A stretch of 50,193 bases of DNA from an uncultured Oscillospiraceae bacterium (GCA_934630495.1 CAKTVW010000016.1:1-50193), one strand, 5' to 3'. Positions 1 through 9,095 are shown, counted from the stretch's first letter. The notes: generated from the letters alone by a model not told the origin. Made by a program: numbers and translations.

Positions 1-182
1 TCTTACGTTGGCTATTCTCACAATCTCAGTACAATGTTTTCACACTTACACTGACATCATTTGAACAACTCTTTTTTCAATCATTGCTCAAGGTGTTTGT
101 TCATGTTTCTCGTTGTTTAATTTACAAGGTACACCGCTGCGCCCGTGCCTGCTTTCGCTCGGCTCTCGCGGACAGCTTTCAC
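1..182 (-). other. Probable rRNA operon leader (rRNA gene off the left edge)
   Basis: Read on the minus strand, this stretch follows a near-perfect promoter and contains TGTACCTTGTAAATTAAAC (around 103-125), which resembles the conserved ACCTTGAAAAnTnAA leader/spacer sequences found just before 16S or 23S rRNA in Firmicutes. There is no credible protein frame with a ribosome site. I infer that a 16S or 23S gene begins beyond position 1. It could instead be an unrelated untranslated leader. Confidence 0.5.
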
Positions 183-211
183 ATATTACCACGCCCTCAC
201 ACCGTTGTCAA
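183..211 (-). promoter_or_regulatory. Strong SigA promoter, rRNA type
   Basis: On the minus strand the -35 is TTGACA (206-211) and the -10 is TAATAT (183-188), separated by 17 bp. An A/T tract lies upstream (212-240), as expected of an UP element. It fires leftwards into the probable rRNA leader. Confidence 0.75.
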
Positions 212-389
212 GTACTTTTTTTCACTTTTTTGATTTTTTTGTAATTTTCTCTGCACAGGCGTCCGATACCTATATTAAGGGCCAATGCAGTCCGTACTTT
301 ATCTTCGTCACTTTGCTCACATTTCAGCCTAATAATTTGATAGATATATACAAAAATTTTGAGTTTTGCAATTTTTTACAAATTGCCTA

Positions 390-418
390 TTGTCTAACGG
401 GTCTGTTTTGTGTATGAT
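390..418 (+). promoter_or_regulatory. Probable promoter of the BMP lipoprotein gene
   Basis: TTGTCT (390-395), a 17-bp spacer and TATGAT (413-418) precede the start codon by about 65 bp, leaving a short leader with the AGGAGG site at 470-475. Confidence 0.5.
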
Positions 419-482
419 ATGTACATACGGCAGCGCTGTCGAGGCGTATCGGTAGCGAGCCAAAATTTTAGGAGGAAAAAAC

Positions 483-1760
483 ATGAAAAAGATTTTAGCG
501 CTTCTGCTGGTTCTGGCCATGGTTGCCTGCCTCTTTGCCGGCTGCAACAACACCGACGGCAACAAGACCAACCCCGACAACCCCTCAAATTCCGACGCCA
601 GCAACGACAACAAGGACAACAATTCTACCGACGGCACTACCGTTAAGGTCGGCCTGATCTGCATCGGCGACGAGAACGACCAGGGCTACACCTACAACTT
701 CATCCGCGGCAAGGACGCTGCCACCGAGGCCCTGAAGGCTGAGGGCATCAACGTCGAATGGATGGTCAAGTGGAACATCGGCGAAAACTCCGATTGTGAA
801 GATGCGAACATCGAGCTTGCCGAGGCCGGCTGCTCTCTCATCATCAACAACTCCTTCGGTCACGAGGACTACATGCTGAAGGTCGCTCCCGATTATCCCA
901 ATGTTCAGTTCGTCGCCTGCACCAATCAGGTTTCCTGTACCGACGCGCTTGACAATACACACAATGCATTTGCCAACATCTATGAAGGCCGCTATCTCGC
1001 CGGTGTCGTTGCCGGTATGAAGCTGCAGGAAATGATCGACAACGGCGATATCAAGGCGGAAGAAGCCGTCATCGGCTATGTCGGCGCATTCTCCTTCGCT
1101 GAAGTTATCTCCGGCTTCACCTCTTACTACCTCGGCGCTCGCAGCGTCTGCCCGAGCGTTACCATGAAGGTCCAGTTCGTCGGCTCTTGGTCCGACGCGA
1201 CTGAGGAAGCCAATGCTGCCGCCGCGCTGTGCGATCAGGGCTGCGTTCTCATCTCCCAGCACTCCGACAACGCCACCCCCGCTACTACCGCACAGTCCAA
1301 GGGCGCTTTCCATACCGGTTACAACAACGACATGACGGGCGTTGCTCCCGAGGCATCTCTTGTCAGCACCCGTATCGATTGGAGCATCTACTTTGAAGAA
1401 GTTATCCGTGCTGTGGCAAAGGGCGAAACCTTTGAACAGGATTGGTGCAAGGGCATTGCCGACGGCGCTGTCGTTCTGACCACGCTGAACGAGGCCATCT
1501 GCGCGAAGGGCACTGTTGAAAAGCTTGAAGAGGTCGAAGGCAAAATCAAGAGCGGCGCTCTGCAGGTCTTTGATACCAGCACCTTCACGGTCGAGGGTAC
1601 CGAGCTGACTCACGCATTTGCGCTTGATACCGACGGTGACTTCGCTCCCGATTCTGAGGAAGCCGTATTTGACGGTGCTTTCCACGAATCCTACTTCCAG
1701 TCCGCGCCGTACTTCGCTCTGCAGATCGACGGCATCGAGTGGCTGAACTCCGCATATTGA
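483..1760 (+). CDS. BMP-family ABC transporter substrate-binding lipoprotein
   Basis: A 425-aa extracellular lipoprotein. The N-terminus is a type II signal peptide with lipobox LFAGC (Cys21), followed by an Asn/Asp/Ser-rich linker to about residue 55. The rest resembles the basic membrane protein (BMP/PnrA/Med) family, periplasmic-binding-type folds that in known cases bind nucleosides for an ABC importer: an opening with GDENDQGYTYNF, then FGHEDYMLKVAPDYPNVQF and EGRYLAGVVAG. ATG 483 has a strong AGGAGG 7 nt upstream. No permease or ATPase of the nucleoside type adjoins it, so its partner must lie elsewhere or the protein acts as a sensor. The ligand is not deducible. A terminator follows at 1807. 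Confidence 0.88.
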   Translation: MKKILALLLVLAMVACLFAGCNNTDGNKTNPDNPSNSDASNDNKDNNSTDGTTVKVGLICIGDENDQGYTYNFIRGKDAATEALKAEGINVEWMVKWNIGENSDCEDANIELAEAGCSLIINNSFGHEDYMLKVAPDYPNVQFVACTNQVSCTDALDNTHNAFANIYEGRYLAGVVAGMKLQEMIDNGDIKAEEAVIGYVGAFSFAEVISGFTSYYLGARSVCPSVTMKVQFVGSWSDATEEANAAAALCDQGCVLISQHSDNATPATTAQSKGAFHTGYNNDMTGVAPEASLVSTRIDWSIYFEEVIRAVAKGETFEQDWCKGIADGAVVLTTLNEAICAKGTVEKLEEVEGKIKSGALQVFDTSTFTVEGTELTHAFALDTDGDFAPDSEEAVFDGAFHESYFQSAPYFALQIDGIEWLNSAY

Positions 1761-1806
1761 TCCTCTGTATAGCACTCAGCTAAATACTTAATAACTTAAT
1801 AAAATC

Positions 1807-1839
1807 GGACGGACAGCTTCGGCTGTCCGTCCTTATTAT
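1807..1839 (+). terminator. Rho-independent terminator after the BMP gene
   Basis: An 11-bp perfect stem GGACGGACAGC/GCTGTCCGTCC with a TTCG tetraloop is followed by TTATTAT. A/T-rich flanks on both sides make a bidirectional role possible, also ending leftward transcripts from spoIVA. Confidence 0.85.
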
Positions 1840-2011
1840 GTCGGCGGATGTTTTGGGTTTTCTTTATCGGTCGATATCTGCGCGAAAATCGCAGTCGAAC
1901 GGCGTTTTTCAAAGATTCCTGTGTATTACAATCTCCGACCGAAGTCTTTCTTTCCCTTTCACGCAGCGAAATGCCGAGAGCCTGCCAAAAAACTCACCTG
2001 TGCGTATTGCA

Positions 2012-3484
2012 TCAGAAAAGCAGGCAGATCAGGCCGTTCGCGCCTTCGTTGATGATCTTTGTCAGTGCGTCCTTCAGCTTGAAGCGGGCATCGTCGGGCA
2101 TCCGTTTGAGCTTTGAGGTCAAGCCCTCGTTGACCAGCTCGAAAACGGACTTCCCGAAAATATTACTGTCCCAGAGCTTTTCGGTATTCCCCTCATATTC
2201 GCCCAGAAGATACTTGACCAGCTCCTCCGACTGCTGCTCGTCGCCCACCATGGGACTGATCTCCGTTTGAATATCGGCGCGCATTAAGTGGATCGACGGT
2301 GCGCTCGCCTTCAGCTTCACGCCGTAGGCACTGCCCTTGCGGACGATCTCCGGCACCTCCATGTGCATTTCCTCTGCAGTCGGCATGACGATCCCGTAGC
2401 CGGTCGCCCGAACCTCCTCGAGCGCGGCCGCGATCTTGTCATACTGCTTCTTCATCTCCGCAAGCGCAGTCAGGAGCGACAAAAGCTGTCCGTCATTCTC
2501 GATCTCAAAGCCCGTGCGCTGCCCGAGGATCTGATAGAACAGTCCTTCGCTGAAATCCAACTCACAGGTCACGATGCCGCGGCCGAGGTCGATCTCCGAA
2601 ATACGATATCCGCAGACCTGCTCCAATTCGGCGATCGTTTTGATCGCCGCCTCCGCCTCGGCAAGCTTCCCGATCGCAGAGGCATTGGTACGCAGTGCCT
2701 CATACAATGCAGCCTTGAGCGGATTATCCAGCTCCAGTGCCTGCACCCACGCGGGCAGGAAGACCCGCATTTCCCGCATTGGGAACGCATAGAGCACCTG
2801 CCGCAGCAGCTCCTTCAGCTCCGCCTCGTGCATTCCCTGGCAGTCCGCCGCAATCGCGCCGACGCCGTACGTCTGCGTTATGTACTCGGCAAGGGTCTGG
2901 GCCTCCGCGCTCTTGGGACGGACGGAATTGACCACGACGACAAACGGCTTCCCCGTCGCCTGCATATCGCGGATCGCGCGTTCCTCCGCCGCGATATAGT
3001 CTGCGCGCGGAATATCCGTAATCGTTCCGTCGGTCGTGACCACAATACCGATCGTACAATGGTCCTCCATGACCTTTTTCGTTCCCAGCTCGGCCGCCTG
3101 CGTCATAGGAAGCTCTTCGTCGAACCACGGTGTCGTTACCATACGCGGCTCGCCGTTTTCCGTTGCACCGATCGCGCCGTCGACCATATAGCCCACGGAA
3201 TCGATCAGTCTGACGGAAAGCTTTGCCGTCCCGTCGGGCGTGATCTGCACGGCTTCCTCCGGGACAAATTTCGGCTCAGCCGTCATGATCGTGCGGCCGG
3301 AGCCGCTCTGCGGCAGCTCATCCTTGGCACGCTCGCGTTGATAGAGATCCTCAATATTCGGGATCACCAGCTCCTCCATCAGCCGCTTGATAAATGTTGA
3401 TTTGCCTGTGCGAACCGGCCCGACCACTCCGATATAGATGTCGCCGCCCGTCCGTCTGGCAATGTCGGCGTAAAGATTGTTCAT
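2012..3484 (-). CDS. spoIVA: Stage IV sporulation protein A (spore coat ATPase)
   Basis: A 490-aa protein, the normal length for SpoIVA, the ATP-hydrolysing cytoskeletal protein that polymerises on the forespore surface and forms the basement layer of the spore coat. The Walker A motif GPVRTGKST lies at residues 22-30 within the diagnostic opening DIYIGVVGPVRTGKS, and the C-terminus ANGLICLLF is typical. I chose ATG 3484 because a GGGGGAGG ribosome site lies 8 nt upstream; the in-frame GTG at 3502 falls inside that ribosome site. A SigE-like promoter lies upstream. Its presence marks the organism as an endospore former. Confidence 0.97.
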   Translation of the reverse strand: MNNLYADIARRTGGDIYIGVVGPVRTGKSTFIKRLMEELVIPNIEDLYQRERAKDELPQSGSGRTIMTAEPKFVPEEAVQITPDGTAKLSVRLIDSVGYMVDGAIGATENGEPRMVTTPWFDEELPMTQAAELGTKKVMEDHCTIGIVVTTDGTITDIPRADYIAAEERAIRDMQATGKPFVVVVNSVRPKSAEAQTLAEYITQTYGVGAIAADCQGMHEAELKELLRQVLYAFPMREMRVFLPAWVQALELDNPLKAALYEALRTNASAIGKLAEAEAAIKTIAELEQVCGYRISEIDLGRGIVTCELDFSEGLFYQILGQRTGFEIENDGQLLSLLTALAEMKKQYDKIAAALEEVRATGYGIVMPTAEEMHMEVPEIVRKGSAYGVKLKASAPSIHLMRADIQTEISPMVGDEQQSEELVKYLLGEYEGNTEKLWDSNIFGKSVFELVNEGLTSKLKRMPDDARFKLKDALTKIINEGANGLICLLF

Positions 3485-3515
3485 ATAGATAGCCTCCCCC
3501 ACAGTCTCGTGTTAA

Positions 3516-3542
3516 ATCCTATGCACCGGTGAGGGAGGCTAT
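3516..3542 (-). promoter_or_regulatory. SigE-like promoter of spoIVA
   Basis: On the minus strand, CATAGGAT (3516-3523) matches the SigE -10 pattern CATAnnnT, and ATA (3540-3542) lies 16 bp upstream, as in SigE promoters. SpoIVA is a mother-cell (SigE) gene in Bacillus. A predicted site, short enough to occur by chance. Confidence 0.45.
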
Positions 3543-3621
3543 GACAAGCTATGATAAAATGTTGCGAAGGGCCGTTATCCGGGCGTGTTCCGAAAGGCGC
3601 TGCACCTTTCAACACGCTGAA

Positions 3622-3657
3622 CAAAGCCGTACCGAACGCAGATTCGGTACGGCTTTG
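3622..3657 (-). terminator. Long hairpin downstream of the sugar ABC operon
   Basis: A 15-bp perfect stem CAAAGCCGTACCGAA/TTCGGTACGGCTTTG with a 6-nt loop lies 90 nt past the permease stop. It has no good T tract on either side, so it may be a weak terminator or an mRNA-end stabiliser. Confidence 0.5.
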
Positions 3658-3746
3658 CTGCAAGGGTGGGGGACAAAAAGGAGAAGGATGAAAGAGGAAC
3701 GTTATACTGCGCGGTATCAGTATAACCTATCGTTGTGATTATGCGG

Positions 3747-4754
3747 TCAGGCCTTCTTGCGGTTCTTGACCATATCCATTGCCACGGCGAAGATGATGAG
3801 TGCGCCGGTCGTGACTTCGAGGATATAGGGGTTGATAAGGAACGCCTTGCCGACGTTTTCAATCGTGACCATCAGAAGCGTACCGACAAAGGTACCGGTG
3901 ATCGCGCCGCGTCCGCCGGAGAGCGATGCGCCGCCGATAACCGCCGCAGCGATCGCGTTCATGTCGTAGCCTTCGCCGGTATTCGGCATGGCGCGGAGCA
4001 CGCGTCCGGCAAACATAACGGCGGCAATGCCGTAAATGAAGCCGGCCAGCGAGTAGACCAGATAGAAAGTCTTCCGGACTTTAACGCCGCTCAAACGCGC
4101 GACCTCGACGCCGGAACCGATGACAAACAGGTTGCGGCCGAAGACGCTGTAACGAAGGAGCAGGAACGCAATGACCGCAACGATGATCCAGATGCAGGTC
4201 AGAACGGGGATGACGCCGAAGACGTTGTAGTTGCCGATGTTTTCAAAGACCTTGACGAAGGTGGAGCCGTCGGCCTCGAAGAAGGAGATGGAGTTGCCTT
4301 CGCAAAGGAGCTTCAGGATGCCGCGGTAAATGGTCTGCGTGCCGAGGGTGGCGATCATGGCGGGGACCTTCAGGTCGAAGATGATAACGCCGTTGAGGAA
4401 GCCGCAGAGCGTGCAGACGACAAAGTTGACAATGAGCGCAAGCCAGAGGTTCTGTGTGCCGACGCCGCGCATGAGAAGCGCCATGGACATACAGCCGAGA
4501 CCCGCAATGGCGCCGCCGGAAATATCGATGCCGCCGGTGATGATGATGAGCGTCTGGGCAACGGCCAGCACGCCGACGATCGCGCCCTGCTTGACAAGGT
4601 TCTGGACGTTATAGGTGCTGAAGAAGGTATCCGTTCCGAATGTGCCGATCAGGAACAAAACAATCACGACAAGGCCGATCGTAAATTCGGAGCGCTTGGT
4701 CAGCCGCAAAAATGCGTTGGGCTTCTTGTTTTTTGTAAGCGTAGTAGTGGACAT
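3747..4754 (-). CDS. Sugar ABC transporter permease (RbsC type)
   Basis: A 335-aa polytopic membrane protein of the BPD_transp_2 class (ribose/xylose/galactose permeases). It has a hydrophilic N-terminus, about 8-9 hydrophobic segments, the characteristic TLIIITGGIDISGGAIAG stretch near residue 70, and an AAAVIGGASLSGGRG loop late in the protein, the usual coupling region for the ATPase. The AGAGGAGAG ribosome site precedes ATG 4754. It starts 14 nt after the ATPase stop, so the two are translationally close. It forms the membrane channel of the locus; the transported sugar is not determined. Confidence 0.93.
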   Translation of the reverse strand: MSTTTLTKNKKPNAFLRLTKRSEFTIGLVVIVLFLIGTFGTDTFFSTYNVQNLVKQGAIVGVLAVAQTLIIITGGIDISGGAIAGLGCMSMALLMRGVGTQNLWLALIVNFVVCTLCGFLNGVIIFDLKVPAMIATLGTQTIYRGILKLLCEGNSISFFEADGSTFVKVFENIGNYNVFGVIPVLTCIWIIVAVIAFLLLRYSVFGRNLFVIGSGVEVARLSGVKVRKTFYLVYSLAGFIYGIAAVMFAGRVLRAMPNTGEGYDMNAIAAAVIGGASLSGGRGAITGTFVGTLLMVTIENVGKAFLINPYILEVTTGALIIFAVAMDMVKNRKKA

Positions 4755-4768
4755 AGCGATCTCTCCTC

Positions 4769-6277
4769 TTAGTCTTCAATGGACGCCATGCGGAGAACGT
4801 CTGCTTCCGTGAGCGTCTTCAAAGCTTCTTTATCGTACTCTGCGGTGATCTTGCCCTGCGCCATAACGATCAGGCGGTCGGAAAGACCCATGACCTCCGG
4901 CAGATAGGACGAAATCAAAATGATACCGCGTCCCTGTTCGGTCAGGCGCTCGATCAGCTTAAAGATTTCCTGCTTCGCACCGACGTCGATGCCGACGGTA
5001 GGCTCGTCAAAAATCAAGATCTCCGGGTCGCGGCACAGCAGCTTGGCAATAACGACCTTCTGCTGGTTGCCGCCGGAAAGATTCCCGACAAGCTGGGATA
5101 TGGACGGCGTTTTGACATTGACGCTCTTGGAATGCTCCTCGGCGCGCTTGCGCTCCTTGTGCAGGTTGACGAAGCCGGCCTTGCTGATCATGTCGTAGGA
5201 GCTCATGTTGATGTTTGTCTTGATATCCAGCTTCAGCGCGCAGCCGTCGGCACGGCGATCCTCAGTCAGGAAGCCGATCCCATGGTGCAACGCGGAGGAG
5301 GGATCCTTGAGATGTACCTTCTTTCCGTGCAGGTAAACATCGCCGCTCAGGCGCTTCTCCACGCCGGTCAGCGCGCGCATAACCTCGCTTCGTCCTGCGC
5401 CGACCAGACCCGCAAAGCCGAGAATCTCGCCTCTGTGCAGGCTGAAGCTCACGTTCTTAAAGTGCTTGCTGTCGGTGAAGTTTTCCACGCGCAGCAGCTC
5501 CTCGCCCGGCTCGAAATGCTTGATATTGTAGATATCGGTCATCTGGCGTCCGACCATCATGGAGATCAGGTCATCCTTTGTGACATCGGCCACATTGCGG
5601 GTGTCAACATAAGTGCCGTCCTTCAGGATGGTCACGGTATCGCAAATGTCCATGATCTCTTCCAAGCGGTGAGAGATATAGATGATGCTGACGCCCTTTT
5701 CCTTCAGTTCCTTGATAAATCGGAATAATATTTCAACCTTTTCATTTTCCAGCAGAGCCGTCGGCTCGTCGAAAATGACAAGTCTGATGTCCTCGTTAAC
5801 AGAAATCTTGCTGATGGTTACCATCGCCTGCATGGCAATGGGCAGCTCCCGGATTTTTTCGCGCGGGTTGACGCCCATCTCAAACTTGTCGATGATGACC
5901 TTGCTGTCCTTCGCCATCTTCTTCCAGTCTACGAGGCCAAGCTTGGTTTTCGGCTGCCGACCCAGATAATAATTTTCCGCAATGCTCAGATCCGGCGCGA
6001 TATTGACATGCTGATAGTTCGCAAACACGCCGTGCGACTGCGCTTCGACCGCGCTGGAATTAACGACCCATTCGCCGTTGTATTCCATGGTGATCTTGCC
6101 CTGTTCGGGCTTTTCGACACCCATGATGCATTTGATCAGGGTGGATTTACCGGCGCCGTTTTCTCCGACCAGCGCCCGCACTTCGCCCTTTTGCAGGGTG
6201 AAGCTCACGTCATTCAGTGCCGTTACGCCGGGATAAAACTTGCTGACGTGTTCGATTTTCAAGATTGTATCTTGCAC
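4769..6277 (-). CDS. Sugar ABC transporter ATPase, duplicated domain (RbsA/MglA type)
   Basis: A 502-aa protein with two fused nucleotide-binding domains, the form used by ribose/galactose importers. The first half has Walker A GENGAGKST (residues 38-46), a degenerate signature (ELPIAMQ) and FDEPTALL. The second half has the family-typical altered Walker A GLVGAGRSE, the signature NLSGGNQQKV and Walker B ILIFDEPTVGIDVGAK. The start is GTG 6277 (N-terminus MQDTILKIEHVSKFY) with GAGGGTG upstream. It energises the permease just downstream. The first-site degeneracy is usual for this family rather than a defect. Confidence 0.94.
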   Translation of the reverse strand: MQDTILKIEHVSKFYPGVTALNDVSFTLQKGEVRALVGENGAGKSTLIKCIMGVEKPEQGKITMEYNGEWVVNSSAVEAQSHGVFANYQHVNIAPDLSIAENYYLGRQPKTKLGLVDWKKMAKDSKVIIDKFEMGVNPREKIRELPIAMQAMVTISKISVNEDIRLVIFDEPTALLENEKVEILFRFIKELKEKGVSIIYISHRLEEIMDICDTVTILKDGTYVDTRNVADVTKDDLISMMVGRQMTDIYNIKHFEPGEELLRVENFTDSKHFKNVSFSLHRGEILGFAGLVGAGRSEVMRALTGVEKRLSGDVYLHGKKVHLKDPSSALHHGIGFLTEDRRADGCALKLDIKTNINMSSYDMISKAGFVNLHKERKRAEEHSKSVNVKTPSISQLVGNLSGGNQQKVVIAKLLCRDPEILIFDEPTVGIDVGAKQEIFKLIERLTEQGRGIILISSYLPEVMGLSDRLIVMAQGKITAEYDKEALKTLTEADVLRMASIED

Positions 6278-6303
6278 TGTTGCACCCTCGTTTCTTTGGG
6301 GAA

Positions 6304-6335
6304 AGGCCGCTGCGGCTGCGAAACCGCAGCGGCCT
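6304..6335 (-). promoter_or_regulatory. Intercistronic stem-loop between binding protein and ATPase
   Basis: A 12-bp perfect GC-rich stem AGGCCGCTGCGG/CCGCAGCGGCCT with an 8-nt loop sits in the 103-bp gap. There is no T tract after it on the minus strand. In many importers a hairpin at this place stabilises the binding-protein mRNA relative to the downstream genes; I infer the same here. Confidence 0.55.
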
Positions 6336-6380
6336 CCATGGTTTAGTCGGTCGTTTGCTTTTTTAGGGGGGAAGAGGATC

Positions 6381-7424
6381 TTACTTAACGTACGGGGACA
6401 TCATGAACTGGATCTCTTCGCTGTCAATGTTCTCGGCGGTAACGATGACCGGAGGAATGTTGACCTGCTTGGAGGTCTCGGGGTTCTTGCCGTCGTGGAG
6501 CGTGAGGATCGCGTTCTCCATGCAGCGGTAGCCCTGCGTGAAAGCGTCCTGCACGATGATAGCGGACAGATAGCCGTCGCGGAGAGCGGCGATCTCGACG
6601 TCGTCGGAGTCAACACCGACGGAAACGACGCCTTCCTTCATGTCGGCAGCGCGGAGAGCGTTGCAGACGCCGTCGCAGGTGACGTTGTTGCCGGCGTAGA
6701 TGCCGATGAGGTCCTTGCCGTGAGCGGAGATGGTAGCCTCAGCGTCGGACTGGGAGTCAGCGGAGTCGTTGCCGTTGTACTCGGTGTCGGTCATGGTCAG
6801 GCCGGGAGCCTTCTCAGTGATGTAGTCACGGAAGCCCTGCATTCTGAAGTCCAGAGCAGCGTTTTCCATGTTCATCTGCATGCCGATGACGCCCTTATCG
6901 GTGGACAGGCCCTTTGCCTCCATCGCTGCGAGGAAAGCTTCGGCAGCCATCTCGCCGATGGTGGTGTTGGAGCAGTAATAGAACTGGTTGTAGGAGTCGG
7001 CGTTCTTGCCGTCGTCGCCGTTGCCGAGGCCGCAGTTAACGAAGTTCAGGATGATGCCGGCCTTCGTGGCTTCCTGTGCCTTGGGGACGGTCGGGTCGAT
7101 GTTCAGGGTAGCGGTGAGGATCGCGTCGGGCTTCGCGGCGATGGCGCTTTCCATGGAAGCAACATATCCTTCTGCGTCAACTTCTTCCGCAGGGCCCATA
7201 CGGGAATAGTCGATCTTAATGCCGAGCTTCTCTTCGTAGTCCTTCAGAGCCTGCTTGATGCCGGTCTCGACCTGGCTCCAGAAGTCAGAAGCGGTGGACG
7301 GGGTAACATAGATGATCTTGTAGGTCTTGCCATCGGTGTCGGAGTCCTTGTTGTCCTTGGCGCAGCCGGTAAACAGCGCGGCAAGCATGACAACGGCGAG
7401 TAGCAGTGCGATAAGTTTTTTCAT
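6381..7424 (-). CDS. Sugar ABC transporter substrate-binding lipoprotein (RbsB type)
   Basis: A 347-aa lipoprotein with lipobox LFTGC (Cys21) and a periplasmic-binding-protein type 1 fold. It contains TASDFWSQVETGIKQALKDY near residue 45, SIAAKPDAILTATLN for the first hinge strand, and GIYAGNNVTCDGVCNALR and VVSVGVDSDDVEIAALRDG in the C-terminal lobe, all typical of ribose/autoinducer-2/rhamnose binding proteins. AGGAGG precedes ATG 7424. It is the extracellular receptor of the transporter; its position first among the transport genes and the stem-loop after it fit its need for excess synthesis. Substrate unknown. Confidence 0.93.
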   Translation of the reverse strand: MKKLIALLLAVVMLAALFTGCAKDNKDSDTDGKTYKIIYVTPSTASDFWSQVETGIKQALKDYEEKLGIKIDYSRMGPAEEVDAEGYVASMESAIAAKPDAILTATLNIDPTVPKAQEATKAGIILNFVNCGLGNGDDGKNADSYNQFYYCSNTTIGEMAAEAFLAAMEAKGLSTDKGVIGMQMNMENAALDFRMQGFRDYITEKAPGLTMTDTEYNGNDSADSQSDAEATISAHGKDLIGIYAGNNVTCDGVCNALRAADMKEGVVSVGVDSDDVEIAALRDGYLSAIIVQDAFTQGYRCMENAILTLHDGKNPETSKQVNIPPVIVTAENIDSEEIQFMMSPYVK

Positions 7425-7483
7425 GTTTCTTTCCTCCTGATTTTAATTATAATGTATTGCGTCCGCAATAACATCCGATTGAA

Positions 7484-7927
7484 TCACTGCACACCCTTTT
7501 GCAGGATAATGCAGCCGTAGGGAAGGCGCTCGCTGGTGCACACGGTAACATACGCACGCGCGGCCTTTTCATAGAACTTCGTACGCTCGATCTCACCGAC
7601 GCACTTTGCATCATAGCCGTTGGCGACGACCGCCTTGATCGTGTCGTCCCAGACGGGAGAGGACTTCAGCACAACGCCGGAATCCGCGTCGGGCACCATG
7701 TATTCGATCGGGTGCTCTTCATATTCGACATCCAGCGGTACCAGCTTCAGGATCGCGTCCACCATCTCCGCCGCGCCGACACCCTTTGCCTGAATGCTGA
7801 CGCCGTTCGGGGTCTTGGTAATGGGCGGGTAGAAGTGGTCGGCAATAACGATCAGGTCGCCGTGACCCGTATCGGCCAGCGCTTTCAGCAGATCGGAGCC
7901 GATGATATCAGGGATTCCTTTTAACAT
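7484..7927 (-). CDS. RbsD/FucU-family sugar mutarotase (FucU-like)
   Basis: A 147-aa cytoplasmic protein of the RbsD/FucU family, which interconverts anomers (and in RbsD pyranose and furanose forms) of an imported sugar before phosphorylation. The opening MLKGIPDIIGSDLLKALADTGHGD, with the catalytic-type His in GHGD near residue 22, looks closer to FucU (L-fucose mutarotase) than to RbsD. A conserved C-terminal PYGCIILQKG is also present. GGAGG lies 8 nt before ATG 7927. It sits between the kinase and the binding protein, so it probably serves the same sugar. Confidence 0.88.
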   Translation of the reverse strand: MLKGIPDIIGSDLLKALADTGHGDLIVIADHFYPPITKTPNGVSIQAKGVGAAEMVDAILKLVPLDVEYEEHPIEYMVPDADSGVVLKSSPVWDDTIKAVVANGYDAKCVGEIERTKFYEKAARAYVTVCTSERLPYGCIILQKGVQ

Positions 7928-8083
7928 TTTATAGCCTCCTTAATATTTTTCCGTCAGGGGCGGCAGGCGCTCGCTGCGCCGGGCCGCTTCCCCGTTCAGA
8001 CAGGTTTTTGAGGTGGGGAGGCTCCGGGCCTGCCGCGGCATGATGAGCAAACGCGGAGGCCTCCCCGAGGGATATAGACAAAA

Positions 8084-9010
8084 TCAGGCGTGTTCAGCGA
8101 GGAACGCATCGATCTCCGCACGCGTGGGCATAGCGGGGGTCGTTCCCATTCGCTGGACCGAAATGGCTGCCAGAGCGTTGGCAAAGCGCGCGGCATCGTG
8201 AAGGCTCTTGCCCTCCGCCAGCGCCGCCAGCAGGCCGCCGTTAAAGGCGTCTCCGGCACCCGTCGTGTCGACGGCCTTGACCCGATAGGCCGGAACGATC
8301 TCCGAACGGCCTTCGGTATTGATGTAAACGCCGCGGCTTCCCAAAGTAATCAGGACATTCTCGACGCCCTTTTCAAAGAAGACCTTTGCCGCACGGTCGG
8401 CGCTCTCCAGATCGGTTACGGGAACGCCGGTCAATTCCTCGGCCTCGACCTCGTTCGGCGTGACCAGATAGGTGCCGCGCAGAAATTCGTCGGTAATGGG
8501 CTGATACGGTGCGGTGTTGATAATCACACGGACGCCGTTTTCCTTTGCGAGCTTCGCAACCTTTTCGTTGGCATCCTGATTGACCTCGAGCTGAAGGAGC
8601 ACGTAGGACGATTCCAGAATACGGGGCTTGACGCGCTCGATGTCTTCCTCCGTGATGGTGCTGCAAGCGCCGGGGACGATCACGATCTCGTTCTGGCTCG
8701 TGTTTTCGTCAACGGTGATCAGTGCGATGCCGGTAGCGATCTCGTCGTGGAAGAACAGATAGTCCTTCGGCATTCCGACGGAATCCATCGCGTCGAGCGC
8801 TACCTGCCCCATGGAGTCACGGCCGAGCTTTGTAATCATGGCGATGTCCGCGCCCGCCTTGTGCGCAGCGATGCCCTGATTGAAGCCCTTGCCGCCCGCC
8901 CCCTGCTTGAACAGGCTGCCCTTGACCGTCTCGCCGGGGACGGGCAGATGCGGGGTTCTGGCCATCAGATCCACAACAAAGCTGCCGAAAACAGTAACCT
9001 TTTGTTTCAT
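8084..9010 (-). CDS. PfkB-family carbohydrate kinase (ribokinase-like)
   Basis: A 308-aa kinase predicted to phosphorylate the imported sugar with ATP. PfkB signature 1, GAGGKGFNQGIAAHKAG, lies at about residues 37-53, and signature 2, DTTGAGDAFNGG, at 248-259 with the catalytic Asp254. TPNEVEAEELTG near 184 is typical of ribokinases. GGAGG precedes ATG 9010. It is the first gene after the regulator and has an operator-promoter at 9096-9133. Ribose is the most likely substrate by resemblance, but the FucU-like mutarotase leaves room for another pentose or deoxysugar. Confidence 0.92.
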   Translation of the reverse strand: MKQKVTVFGSFVVDLMARTPHLPVPGETVKGSLFKQGAGGKGFNQGIAAHKAGADIAMITKLGRDSMGQVALDAMDSVGMPKDYLFFHDEIATGIALITVDENTSQNEIVIVPGACSTITEEDIERVKPRILESSYVLLQLEVNQDANEKVAKLAKENGVRVIINTAPYQPITDEFLRGTYLVTPNEVEAEELTGVPVTDLESADRAAKVFFEKGVENVLITLGSRGVYINTEGRSEIVPAYRVKAVDTTGAGDAFNGGLLAALAEGKSLHDAARFANALAAISVQRMGTTPAMPTRAEIDAFLAEHA

Positions 9011-9095
9011 AAATAACGACCTCCTGATGAAAAGTGGAATGGTTGCCGCCGTGCCGCGGCGGAAGCGTCAAAAACAATCAAAAGAAAAACTCAGC

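Noticed and set aside
145..417. 90-codon plus-strand frame in the rRNA-type leader region
   Set aside because: It runs against the leader, spans the promoter of the next gene, and has no ribosome site.
3500..3502. Upstream GTG start for spoIVA
   Set aside because: The GTG lies inside the GGGGGAGG ribosome site of ATG 3484, and the SpoIVA N-terminus aligns with the ATG.
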